This document shows, piece after piece, positions 38,634 through 46,668 of a DNA stretch of 64,000 bases (its first letter is position 1; each line of letters opens with the position of its first letter). This stretch comes from Flavobacterium sp. CF108 (GTDB lineage Bacteria > Bacteroidota > Bacteroidia > Flavobacteriales > Flavobacteriaceae). Under the pieces are notes generated by a model. It saw only the letters and a program-made list of their open reading frames with translations, was not told where the DNA came from and made no database searches. The position numbers were made by a program, and so were the translations under genes. The stretch spans positions 496,001-560,000 of the forward strand of contig NZ_FQWW01000002.1 of NCBI RefSeq assembly GCF_900129795.1, written 5' to 3'.

Positions 38634-38963
38634 ATGATAAAGGTTTCTGATACAGCCAAAAAGAAAATCATCGATTTGATGACAGATGATGGTTTTGACG
38701 CCGCAAACGACTACGTAAGAGTAGGCGTAAAAAGTGGTGGATGCTCTGGTTTGTCTTATGATTTAAAGTTTGATAAAACCAAAGGCGATGATGATAAAGT
38801 ATTCGTAGACAATGATATACAAATTGCAGTTGAAAAAAAATCATTTCTATATTTAGCCGGAACTATTTTAGAATTTTCTGGCGGATTAAACGGAAAAGGA
38901 TTCGTTTTCAATAATCCAAATGCAAGCAGAACTTGTGGCTGCGGCGAATCATTCTCTCTTTAG
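38634..38963 (+). CDS. sufA: A-type Fe-S carrier (SufA/IscA/HesB family)
   Basis: This 109-residue protein has the three conserved cysteines: SGGCSGLSY near residue 38 and CGCGESF at the C-terminus. It transfers Fe-S clusters made on the SufBCD scaffold to target proteins. It is first in the suf operon, ahead of sufB. The name sufA is by context; the sequence alone would allow IscA or ErpA. Confidence 0.92.
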   Translation: MIKVSDTAKKKIIDLMTDDGFDAANDYVRVGVKSGGCSGLSYDLKFDKTKGDDDKVFVDNDIQIAVEKKSFLYLAGTILEFSGGLNGKGFVFNNPNASRTCGCGESFSL

Positions 38964-39038
38964 TCAAAAGCCAAAAGTCATAAAGACTAAATTGACTTCA
39001 AACTTTGGACTTTAAAACTATTAGACAATAAAAAAACA

Positions 39039-40487
39039 ATGAGCAAATACACAGAAGACGATTTAAAAATCGAACTCGAAACCAAAGAATATGAATACGG
39101 ATTTTATACTAATATAGAATCTGACACTTTCCCTATTGGCTTAAACGAAGAAATTGTAAGAGCTATTTCGCTTAAAAAAGAAGAACCGGAATGGATGACC
39201 GAATGGCGCATCGAGGCTTTTCGAGCGTGGAAAGAAATGATTGAGCCAGAATGGGCAAACGTACGTTATGAAAAACCCGATTTTCAGGCAATTTCTTATT
39301 ATTCGGCTCCAAAACAAGTAGATCCTAACAAAACTTTGGATGATGTTGATCCGGAATTATTAGAGATGTACAAAAAGCTTGGAATTTCTGTCGATGAACA
39401 AAAAATGATGAACAATGTCGCTATGGATATTGTTGTCGATTCAGTTTCTGTAGCAACAACTTTCAAAAAAACATTGGGAGAAAAAGGAATTATTTTCTGT
39501 CCAATTTCTGAAGCTATCAAAGAACATCCGGAATTAGTTCGTAAATATTTAGGAACTGTTGTACCTCAAAAAGACAACTTCTATGCAGCATTAAACTCAG
39601 CTGTTTTCTCTGACGGAAGTTTCTGCTATATTCCAAAAGGCGTCCGCTGCCCAATGGAACTTTCAACTTATTTCAGAATCAATCAGGCAGGAACCGGACA
39701 ATTTGAAAGAACTCTTGTTATTGCAGATGAAGGAAGTTATGTTTCTTATCTTGAAGGATGTACAGCTCCTAGCCGTGATGAAAACCAATTACACGCTGCT
39801 GTGGTTGAATTAATCGCCCTTGACGATGCTGAAATTAAATATTCTACCGTTCAAAACTGGTTCCCTGGAAACAAAGAAGGAAAAGGCGGGGTTTACAACT
39901 TCGTAACCAAAAGAGGTTTATGCGAAACAAACGCTAAAATTTCTTGGACACAAGTTGAAACTGGTTCTGCTGTAACTTGGAAATATCCTTCTTGTGTACT
40001 TAAAGGAGACAATTCAGTAGGAGAATTTTATTCTATCGCTGTTACCAATAATTATCAACAAGCTGATACGGGAACAAAAATGATCCATTTAGGAAAAAAT
40101 ACTAAATCGACTATTATTTCTAAAGGTATTTCGGCTGGTAAATCACAAAACAGTTACCGTGGATTAGTGCAAATTAGCCCAAGAGCTGAAAACGCAAGAA
40201 ACTTTTCACAATGTGATTCTCTTTTAATGGGGAACAATTGCGGCGCGCATACTTTCCCTTATATCGAAAGTAAAAATCCATCAGCAAAAATAGAGCACGA
40301 AGCAACTACAAGTAAAATTGGAGAAGATCAGGTTTTTTATTGCAACCAAAGAGGTATCCCAACTGAAAAAGCGATTGCCTTAATTGTAAATGGTTTCAGT
40401 AAAGATGTATTGAACAAACTTCCAATGGAATTTGCGGTTGAAGCTCAAAAATTATTAGAGATTTCTTTAGAAGGTTCTGTAGGATAA
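39039..40487 (+). CDS. sufB: Fe-S cluster assembly scaffold SufB
   Basis: This 482-residue protein has the SufB/SufD beta-helix core with family segments [62 protein letters not shown] and a C-terminal [11 protein letters not shown]. SufB forms the SufBC2D scaffold and receives sulfur from SufSE. It is separated from sufC by three accessory genes (40503-41458), whereas sufB and sufC are normally adjacent. Confidence 0.97.
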   Translation: MSKYTEDDLKIELETKEYEYGFYTNIESDTFPIGLNEEIVRAISLKKEEPEWMTEWRIEAFRAWKEMIEPEWANVRYEKPDFQAISYYSAPKQVDPNKTLDDVDPELLEMYKKLGISVDEQKMMNNVAMDIVVDSVSVATTFKKTLGEKGIIFCPISEAIKEHPELVRKYLGTVVPQKDNFYAALNSAVFSDGSFCYIPKGVRCPMELSTYFRINQAGTGQFERTLVIADEGSYVSYLEGCTAPSRDENQLHAAVVELIALDDAEIKYSTVQNWFPGNKEGKGGVYNFVTKRGLCETNAKISWTQVETGSAVTWKYPSCVLKGDNSVGEFYSIAVTNNYQQADTGTKMIHLGKNTKSTIISKGISAGKSQNSYRGLVQISPRAENARNFSQCDSLLMGNNCGAHTFPYIESKNPSAKIEHEATTSKIGEDQVFYCNQRGIPTEKAIALIVNGFSKDVLNKLPMEFAVEAQKLLEISLEGSVG

Positions 40488-40502
40488 TCAAAAGCAATTA
40501 TT

Positions 40503-40700
40503 ATGGACATCATCTTAAAAAATGTAAAGAAGAAAGATTTTCCGGTTTTAAAATCGTTGGCAAAATCTCTTGGTTTTGAAATTATTGAAGAAAAAGAAAA
40601 GCCATATAATCCTGAATTTGTAAAAGAGATTCTTAATGCTGAGAAAAGTATTGAAGAAGGAAAAGGAGTTAAAATAAAAGTTGAAGATTTGTGGAAATAA
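40503..40700 (+). CDS. Antitoxin (RelB/YefM-like small protein) paired with a YoeB-type toxin
   Basis: This 65-residue protein begins MDIILKNVKKKDFPVLKSLA and has the acidic/amphipathic C-terminal tail (LNAEKSIEEGKGVKIKVEDLWK) typical of small antitoxins of Txe/YoeB toxins in Bacteroidota (DUF2683-like). It starts 15 bp after the sufB stop and overlaps the toxin start by 10 bp. No separate promoter is apparent, so it is probably transcribed from the suf promoter. Confidence 0.82.
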   Translation: MDIILKNVKKKDFPVLKSLAKSLGFEIIEEKEKPYNPEFVKEILNAEKSIEEGKGVKIKVEDLWK

Positions 40701-40963
40701 TTTATTCTGAAAAGGCACAAAAAGACATTCTTTTTTGGAAGAAATCTGGAAACAAATCAATAATGAAAAAGATTACAAGTTTAATTGAAGATATTTTGCT
40801 TCATCCATACGAAGGACTTGGAAAACCAGAACAATTAAAATATGAATTATCTGGAAGATGGTCAAGGAGAATTGATAAGGAGCATAGAATTATTTACAGA
40901 ATAACAGAAGAAAACAATATAGAAATACTAAATATTCTTTCATTGAAAGGGCATTACGAATAA
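40691..40963 (+). CDS. Txe/YoeB-family mRNA-interferase toxin
   Basis: This 90-residue protein starts at GTG 40691. The family pattern is complete: HPYEGLGKPEQLKYELSGRW, SRRIDKEHRIIYRI and the C-terminal GHYE, which supply the Glu, Arg and His residues used by YoeB for ribosome-dependent mRNA cleavage. The gene looks intact. It lies within the suf operon between sufB and sufC, coupled to the antitoxin by a 10-bp overlap. Confidence 0.9.
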   Translation: MEIIYSEKAQKDILFWKKSGNKSIMKKITSLIEDILLHPYEGLGKPEQLKYELSGRWSRRIDKEHRIIYRITEENNIEILNILSLKGHYE

Positions 40964-40969
40964 GTATTA

Positions 40970-41458
40970 ATGGAAAATAAAAAAGTCATCATTTTAGGTT
41001 CTTCCAGAAAAAATGGAAATACAACAAGAATTGTAGATGAAATCGCTAAAGAATACAATATTGATGTAGTAAATCTAAGTGATTATAATATTTCGTATTA
41101 TGATTACGAAAGCAAAAATATAGAAGATGATTTTTTGCCTTTGATTAAAAGAATTATCGAAAATCATGACACTTTCATTTTTGCAACGCCCATTTATTGG
41201 TACAATATGAGCGGAATCATGAAGGTCTTTTTTGATCGGTTTTCAGATTTAATCCGAATTGAAAAAGAAACCGGAAGAAAACTTAGAGGAAAGAAAATTG
41301 GCGTGATATCAAATTCACACGATAATGAAATCGAAGAAAGTTTCTACATTCCGTTTAAAAAAACAGCCGATTATTTAGGCATGGAATATTTAGGACACGC
41401 GCATTTTAATGCCAATATCCTAAACCAACAAACAAAAATAGAATTGACATTTATATAA
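40970..41458 (+). CDS. NAD(P)H-dependent FMN reductase / flavodoxin-fold protein
   Basis: This 162-residue protein has the flavodoxin-like FMN loop GSSRKNGNTTRIV at the N-terminus and the family motif FATPIYWYNMSGIMKVFFDRFSD (as ATPIYWYNMSG then KVFFDRF). No Fe-S cysteines are visible. Its position 6 bp after the toxin and 14 bp before sufC suggests either cargo that travelled with the TA pair or a redox helper of cluster assembly. Flavin reduction as a general activity is family knowledge; the role here is open. Confidence 0.85.
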   Translation: MENKKVIILGSSRKNGNTTRIVDEIAKEYNIDVVNLSDYNISYYDYESKNIEDDFLPLIKRIIENHDTFIFATPIYWYNMSGIMKVFFDRFSDLIRIEKETGRKLRGKKIGVISNSHDNEIEESFYIPFKKTADYLGMEYLGHAHFNANILNQQTKIELTFI

Positions 41459-41472
41459 AATAAAAAAAAACA

Positions 41473-42219
41473 ATGTTATCAATAAAAAACCTTCACGCCG
41501 GAATTGGTGATAAAGAAATCCTTAAAGGAATTAACATAGAAGTTAAAGCTGGCGAAGTACACGCTATCATGGGACCAAATGGTTCTGGAAAAAGTACACT
41601 TTCGGCTGTAATTGCCGGAAACGAAAACTACGAAGTTACTGACGGAGAAGTTTTCCTTGACGGAGAAGATCTTGCTGATCTTGCTCCTGAAGAAAGAGCA
41701 CATAAAGGTGTTTTTCTTTCGTTTCAATATCCTGTAGAAATTCCTGGAGTTAGCGTTACTAACTTTATGAAAACGGCGATTAACGAAACTCGTAAAGCAA
41801 ACGGACAAGAAGAAATGCCGGCAAACGAAATGTTGAAAGTAATTCGTGAGAAATCTGAATTATTAGAAATTGATCGTAAATTTTTATCTCGTTCCCTAAA
41901 CGAAGGGTTTTCTGGAGGAGAGAAAAAAAGAAATGAGATTTTTCAAATGGCAATGTTAGAGCCAAAATTAGCTATCCTAGACGAAACAGATTCTGGTCTT
42001 GATATCGACGCTTTAAGAATTGTTGCAAATGGTGTAAACAAATTAAAAAGCGATAAAAACGCAATCATTGTTATCACACACTACCAACGTTTGTTAGATT
42101 ATATCGTTCCTGATTTCGTTCACGTTCTTTACAACGGAAGAATTGTAAAATCTGGCGGAAAAGAATTGGCTTACGAATTAGAAGAAAAAGGATACGACTG
42201 GATCAAAGCAGAAAATTAA
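41473..42219 (+). CDS. sufC: Fe-S cluster assembly ATPase SufC
   Basis: This 248-residue ABC-type ATPase has Walker A GPNGSGKST, the SufC-specific PEERAHKGVFLSFQYP, signature FSGGEKKRNE, Walker B LAILDETDSGLD and the switch histidine in VITHYQRLLDYI. It drives conformational change in the SufBC2D scaffold. Length is standard. It is followed by a four-helix-bundle gene rather than directly by sufD. Confidence 0.97.
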   Translation: MLSIKNLHAGIGDKEILKGINIEVKAGEVHAIMGPNGSGKSTLSAVIAGNENYEVTDGEVFLDGEDLADLAPEERAHKGVFLSFQYPVEIPGVSVTNFMKTAINETRKANGQEEMPANEMLKVIREKSELLEIDRKFLSRSLNEGFSGGEKKRNEIFQMAMLEPKLAILDETDSGLDIDALRIVANGVNKLKSDKNAIIVITHYQRLLDYIVPDFVHVLYNGRIVKSGGKELAYELEEKGYDWIKAEN

Positions 42220-42221
42220 TT

Positions 42222-42720
42222 TGTTTCAGGTTTCATGTTTTTTTAGTTTCAAGTTGAATTACATTTTGTAAGTTTAAACTTAAAATTATTAAAATAGAAA
42301 TAATGGCGACAATAACTCGATTTGAAGATTTAGAAATTTGGAAAGAAGCTCGACGATTAGCAAAAGAAATTCATCTTATTGCAGTTCATACAGAATTAAG
42401 ATCAGATCTCAGATTTAAAAATCAAATAAAAGATTCTTCGGGTTCAGTAATGGATAATATTGCTGAAGGATTTGAAAGAGATGGAAATTTAGAGTTTCGA
42501 CAATTTCTATCTATCGCAAAAGGTTCGGCCGGAGAAACGAGATCTCAATTATATCGGGTTTTTGATTTTGAATATATTTCAGAACAAAAATTCGAAGTTT
42601 TAAAAAAAGATTATGAAAATTTAAGCGGTAAAATAAAAAACTTTATCTCTTATCTAAATAAAAAAGATTTCAAGGGGAATAAGTTTCAATAGGCAAACCT
42701 GAAACTTGAAACCTGAAACA
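42222..42720. repeat. 14-bp perfect inverted repeats bracketing the four-helix-bundle gene
   Basis: TGTTTCAGGTTTCA at 42222-42235 and its exact complement TGAAACCTGAAACA at 42707-42720 enclose the ORF at 42303-42692, 2 bp after the sufC stop and 20 bp before sufD. A third copy of the 14-mer occurs upstream of yraN (8474-8487), so it is a dispersed repeat and not proof of a transposon. Confidence 0.75.
42303..42692 (+). CDS. Four-helix-bundle protein (23S rRNA intervening-sequence protein family)
   Basis: This 129-residue protein starts with the family pattern [21 protein letters not shown]. It continues with [23 protein letters not shown] and [22 protein letters not shown], characteristic of the S23/bAvd-like four-helix bundles. 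Relatives are encoded in rRNA intervening sequences, as accessory proteins of retroelements, and as solo genes of unknown role in Bacteroidota. No reverse transcriptase is nearby. It sits between sufC and sufD, bracketed by 14-bp inverted repeats. Confidence 0.88.
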   Translation: MATITRFEDLEIWKEARRLAKEIHLIAVHTELRSDLRFKNQIKDSSGSVMDNIAEGFERDGNLEFRQFLSIAKGSAGETRSQLYRVFDFEYISEQKFEVLKKDYENLSGKIKNFISYLNKKDFKGNKFQ

Positions 42721-42740
42721 CCGAAGGAAACAAAAACAAA

Positions 42741-44057
42741 ATGGATTTAAAAGAAAAATTAGTATCGTCTTTTATGGCTTTTGAAGAGCGTGTCGATGTA
42801 CATTCAGATTTACATGACATACGCACAAATGCTTTAAAAAACTTCGAAAATAAAGGTTTCCCAACCAAAAAAGAAGAAGCTTGGAAATATACATCGCTAA
42901 ATGCCATCTTAAAAAATGACTTTACGGTTTTTCCAAAGGAAGAAAATGCAATCGAATTTAATCAGGTAAAAAAATACTTTTTACACGAAATAGATACTTA
43001 TAAATTAGTATTTGTTGACGGTGTTTTTAGTTCACATTTATCTTCTACAACGCATGACGGAATTGATGTTTGCTTAATGTCATCGGCATTGACCAAACCA
43101 AAATATAAAATGATTATTGATACCTATTTTAATCAAATTGCAAGTAAAGATGACAGCTTGACGTCATTGAATACTGCATTTGCGATTGAAGGTGCTTTTA
43201 TCAATATTCCGAAGAAAAAAGTAGCTGATAAACCAATTGAAATTATGTATTTCTCAACTGGAAATGAAGCTGCATTAATGGTTCAGCCAAGAAATTTGGT
43301 TATTGTGGGTGAAAATTCACATGTTCAAATTATCGAGCGTCACCAAAGTTTGAATGAAAACCCTGTTTTAACCAATTCAGTTACAGAGATTTTTGCTCAA
43401 AAACGTGCAATTGTTGACTATTATAAAATTCAAAACGATAATAGCGAAGCGAATTTAGTTGACAACACTTATGTTTCTCAACAGCAAGAAAGCCATGTTT
43501 ATGTACACACTTTCTCATTTGGAGGAAATCTGACACGTAATAACTTGAACTTTTATCATTTTGGCGAAAGATTGACAAGTACGTTAAACGGAATTTCAAT
43601 TCTAAATGATAAACAACACGTTGACCATTACACTCTGGTAAACCACGCAACACCAAACTGCGAAAGTTTTCAAGATTATAAAGGAATTTTCTCTGATCGT
43701 TCGACAGGAGTTTTCAACGGAAAAGTTTTGGTAGAAAAAGAAGCTCAAAAAACAAATGCTTTCCAAAAAAGCAACAATATTTTATTGAGTGATAAAGCGA
43801 CTATCAACGCAAAACCACAATTAGAGATTTTTGCAGATGACGTAAAATGTTCTCACGGTTGTACTGTTGGACAGCTTGATGAAACAGCAATGTTCTACAT
43901 GCAGTCTCGTGGAATTCCTCAAAAAGAAGCTAAAGCTTTATTGATGTACGCATTCTCAAATGCCGTTATCGAAAGCATCAAAATACCAGAATTAAAACAA
44001 AGAATTACTAAAATCATTGCCATGAAATTAGGCGTGAATTTAGGATTTGATTTGTAA
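42741..44057 (+). CDS. sufD: Fe-S cluster assembly protein SufD
   Basis: This 438-residue protein has the N-terminal KKEEAWKYTSL motif of SufD. The beta-helix core carries GISILNDKQHVDHYTLVNHATPNC, YKGIFSDRSTGVFNGKVLV and the C-terminal DDVKCSHGCTVGQLDETAMFYMQSRGI (Cys/His used at the SufB-SufD interface). It completes SufBC2D. It is last in this transcript, ending at the hairpin 44078-44116. Confidence 0.96.
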   Translation: MDLKEKLVSSFMAFEERVDVHSDLHDIRTNALKNFENKGFPTKKEEAWKYTSLNAILKNDFTVFPKEENAIEFNQVKKYFLHEIDTYKLVFVDGVFSSHLSSTTHDGIDVCLMSSALTKPKYKMIIDTYFNQIASKDDSLTSLNTAFAIEGAFINIPKKKVADKPIEIMYFSTGNEAALMVQPRNLVIVGENSHVQIIERHQSLNENPVLTNSVTEIFAQKRAIVDYYKIQNDNSEANLVDNTYVSQQQESHVYVHTFSFGGNLTRNNLNFYHFGERLTSTLNGISILNDKQHVDHYTLVNHATPNCESFQDYKGIFSDRSTGVFNGKVLVEKEAQKTNAFQKSNNILLSDKATINAKPQLEIFADDVKCSHGCTVGQLDETAMFYMQSRGIPQKEAKALLMYAFSNAVIESIKIPELKQRITKIIAMKLGVNLGFDL

Positions 44058-44077
44058 AAAAGTTCTATTTATAAAAT

Positions 44078-44116
44078 TCAAAAACCGATAAGCTTAAAAA
44101 GTTTATCGGTTTTTGA
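44078..44116. terminator. Bidirectional terminator between sufD and the ASCH gene
   Basis: Arms AAAAACCGATAAG / CTTATCGG-like TTTATCGGTTTTT form a stem with A and T runs at both ends and separate the + strand suf genes from the minus-strand island. Confidence 0.85.
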
Positions 44117-44118
44117 AT

Positions 44119-44502
44119 TTATCTTTTTTCATTTGACCAATATGCAAATGACTGAGGTGGTGTTAAGTTATAATCAGCCTTTAAACATTTCGGTTCTTCA
44201 AATTTATTTTTATTTTTTATTTGAATGGCAAAACCTTGTTGTCTGTTTTCGAAATATTCATAAAAATAATCTTCTGTTATACCTGAATATTCTTTGGTTT
44301 TATCCCAAAGTTCTTTAAGATCTAGATTAAATATTTTCTCAATTTCAAATTCTCCAATTACTTTTTGTACTGGTGAAGAAGCATAAACCAGAACCGAAGT
44401 TACATTTTGGTTTTTAAAAATAGCTTTTCTGAATTCAAATTTTTTAGTCCCATCAAATATCTTATTTGCAAATTGGGGTTTTATTGATAGTACTACTTTC
44501 AT
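44119..44502 (-). CDS. ASCH-domain protein
   Basis: This 127-residue single-domain protein begins VLSIKPQFANKIFDGTKKFEFRK, carrying the ASCH motif G-x-K-x-x-E-x-R. It continues with VLVYASSPVQKVIGEFEIEKI, the usual beta-barrel core. ASCH is a PUA-like fold that binds RNA or modified nucleosides; some members (YqfB) are amidohydrolases of N4-acetylcytidine. It lies 103 bp downstream of the PIN-GNAT-ASCH gene on the same strand and may be its third partner. There is no signal peptide. Confidence 0.85.
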   Translation of the reverse strand: MKVVLSIKPQFANKIFDGTKKFEFRKAIFKNQNVTSVLVYASSPVQKVIGEFEIEKIFNLDLKELWDKTKEYSGITEDYFYEYFENRQQGFAIQIKNKNKFEEPKCLKADYNLTPPQSFAYWSNEKR

Positions 44503-44605
44503 AAGTTAAAATATTTATTGATTTAGCCATCTTAAAAATGGAATAACGTATTTTTTAATAATTGCAAATATCGTGTTTTTAAAAATCCTTTCTAATCATT
44601 TTTCA

Positions 44606-46096
44606 TTAATATGCATATTTTAAAAGTTTATCAAATTGCTCCACACTTATTTTAGAGAATCCTCTTGGTACGTTCTCATAACTTGAAACAATTCCATTAT
44701 TAACCAGCCATTCAAGGTTAGGTCTTTTTCTAAATGAATATGTGTAAAGAAAATTCACTACAAATGGTCTATTAGCTTTATTGTAATTCCAATGTTCAGA
44801 TAATTCTTGATTTGTAAATACACTCCTTTTTCTACATAAAGAAATAAATTCTTTCTCATTCTCAATTTCTAAAATTGAAGATTCAACTATTCCTAATGTC
44901 GTGGCAACTCCTTTATATTTCCCACCTGTCATATAAAAAACAATTACATCTCCTGCTTTCAAATTTTTCAAATAAGAACGAGAAATATATACTTTACTCA
45001 AAGCATTTCTGTGTGGATAATTCTCAATAAAATCCTTTGGTGACTGATTATTTAAAATAGAATCCGGGAATAGTTCAGTATGGTATTCTGGATAAATTGG
45101 AACCAAAAATATATTTTGTTTTCTTGAAAAAAAAGGAAAAGTTAACTTAGGATTATCAGTATTAATTAATTCTTTATTAAAAGATCTCACATAAACTTGT
45201 TCGTCTCCATTTTGAGTTGTTTTAATTCCAAAATGATAAAAGCCCCATACTTTTAGAAGTTCGATTAATCTTTCTTGTTCTTCTCTTTTATCAAAAATAG
45301 TAACATAGATTTCATCAACTCTACTTTGTAAAGCATTATCAAAAATTATTTTTAGAAATCTCTCTCCAATTTTATAACCATTTGCTGTTACTTTAAAAGT
45401 TCCAATTTTCAACCTTTTTTTCTTTTCAAAAACTGGGTTAATTTCAGCATAATTTTCATTTATCCCCTCTGTTTTTATAAACAAAAATGCAGTTAAATTA
45501 CCTTCACTAAAACATACATAACATGTGTCATCAGATTTCTTATTAAACCAATTATTAAATTCAACATAATCTTCTCTGAAAGTATCAAAAAATTCATCTT
45601 TAATATCTACATCGCCAAAATCAACTCTTTTAACAGCTAAAACTTTATAATCAATTAATTCAGGATTTTCAGAAATAACTTTTTCTAAAAAAGTTTGAAT
45701 TCGAAATACTTTATCTGAAATCCCCAGTAAATTTGCCTTAGTATGAATCTTTTTATCTTCGGAAATTAATATATCAACTCTTCCTTCATAAACTTCATTT
45801 AGAATTTGTGTGTCATTAATATCATTTTCTTGATTATCTACTCTCTTACTTATTTTTAGAATTTCCTCACCTAACGGAGCTTGATGTTTAAGTAAATTGT
45901 AACTCTCAATTTTGACACTCATAGTATGGAGAGCTTTTGGATCTTTATATCTTTCTAATTCTTCAACAGTCAAAGGGTGAATATATTTTGAATATTTAAG
46001 ATTATCTATCCACTTGAAAAGTTGACCAATTTCTGGTTTGTATATTTTATTTGCTTCTCTATGAATAATAATATTTGTGTCTAACAAAACTTTCAT
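44606..46096 (-). CDS. PIN-GNAT-ASCH/EVE three-domain protein
   Basis: This protein of 496 residues starts at ATG 46096, sharing one base with the upstream TGA (TGATG). Residues 1-145 form a PIN nuclease with its acidic set visible: Asp6 in LLDTN, Glu45/46 in TVEELERY, Asp95 in NDINDTQ and Asp114 in LISEDKKIH. Residues about 150-305 look like a GNAT acetyltransferase, including FKVTANGYKIGERFLKIIF over the acetyl-CoA site and a C-terminal VWGFYHFG strand. Residues about 325-496 resemble an ASCH/EVE PUA-like reader (LKAGDVIVFYMTGGKYKGVATTLGIV). It plausibly recognises an RNA feature and then cleaves or acetylates it; that is inference. Confidence 0.75.
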   Translation of the reverse strand: MKVLLDTNIIIHREANKIYKPEIGQLFKWIDNLKYSKYIHPLTVEELERYKDPKALHTMSVKIESYNLLKHQAPLGEEILKISKRVDNQENDINDTQILNEVYEGRVDILISEDKKIHTKANLLGISDKVFRIQTFLEKVISENPELIDYKVLAVKRVDFGDVDIKDEFFDTFREDYVEFNNWFNKKSDDTCYVCFSEGNLTAFLFIKTEGINENYAEINPVFEKKKRLKIGTFKVTANGYKIGERFLKIIFDNALQSRVDEIYVTIFDKREEQERLIELLKVWGFYHFGIKTTQNGDEQVYVRSFNKELINTDNPKLTFPFFSRKQNIFLVPIYPEYHTELFPDSILNNQSPKDFIENYPHRNALSKVYISRSYLKNLKAGDVIVFYMTGGKYKGVATTLGIVESSILEIENEKEFISLCRKRSVFTNQELSEHWNYNKANRPFVVNFLYTYSFRKRPNLEWLVNNGIVSSYENVPRGFSKISVEQFDKLLKYAY

Positions 46097-46617
46097 CACC
46101 TAATGATATTTAATAACTGTTCATAATTATTATCCTTAATCTCGATATATGGAACAGAATACTTTCTCGAAAGATATTTTGCACATTCAATTTCTAAATT
46201 CTGTAATTCGTTCAAAACTTGGGTGCAATATTTTTTACTATCACGATTTTCCAGTCTTTTAGCTATTTTTTCTACATCATCTATAACAATTGAAATCACC
46301 CTTGGATTAAGAACATCAAAAGTTTCTTCATCAATTTTACAGGGAACATTCAATGAATTCAATAAACAAAAATGCCCATCAAGTAAATACTTTTTATCCC
46401 TATACATTAAATTATTTAATCCAAAAATTAATTTTTCTTGTGTAGAGGAAATATTTTCAACTAACTTATTATCAGAAGGACTGATTTCACTCCATTTTAA
46501 AACTTCACTTGCGGTTATGTGTATAACATCACTCTTAGATGCTATTTCTTTACAAATAGTTCCTTTTCCAACTCCATGAATACCACCAATGAAAAATATA
46601 TTTTTAAACGATTCCAT
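46096..46617 (-). CDS. Adenylate-kinase-like P-loop NTPase (AAA_18/AAA_33 type)
   Basis: This 173-residue protein has Walker A GGIHGVGKGT at 11-20, the GxxGxGKGT form of nucleotide kinases. LLDGHFCLLN serves as the acidic/strand segment, and an arginine-rich lid AKRLENRDSKKY sits at about 120. It resembles cytoplasmic adenylate-kinase-like enzymes acting on nucleotides or nucleic-acid ends. It is coupled to the PIN-GNAT-ASCH gene by TGATG, so the two proteins are probably made in a fixed ratio. Its own -7 box (46661-46668) overlaps the stop of the serine hydrolase gene, which lies upstream on the same strand. Confidence 0.8.
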   Translation of the reverse strand: MESFKNIFFIGGIHGVGKGTICKEIASKSDVIHITASEVLKWSEISPSDNKLVENISSTQEKLIFGLNNLMYRDKKYLLDGHFCLLNSLNVPCKIDEETFDVLNPRVISIVIDDVEKIAKRLENRDSKKYCTQVLNELQNLEIECAKYLSRKYSVPYIEIKDNNYEQLLNIIR

Positions 46618-46660
46618 TAATATTTTTTTAGCAAGGTATAAAAAAGAATGAAATGTATTA

Positions 46661-46668
46661 CAAATTTA
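46661..46668 (-). promoter_or_regulatory. -7 box TAAATTTG for the kinase/PIN-GNAT-ASCH operon
   Basis: The minus-strand TAnnTTTG lies 44 bp upstream of the kinase ATG and overlaps the serine hydrolase stop codon. It suggests that the accessory pair has its own transcription. Confidence 0.45.

Noticed and set aside
42303..42692. Diversity-generating retroelement accessory protein (Avd)
   Set aside because: No reverse transcriptase, template repeat or variable repeat is found nearby, so only the broader four-helix-bundle family call is supported.
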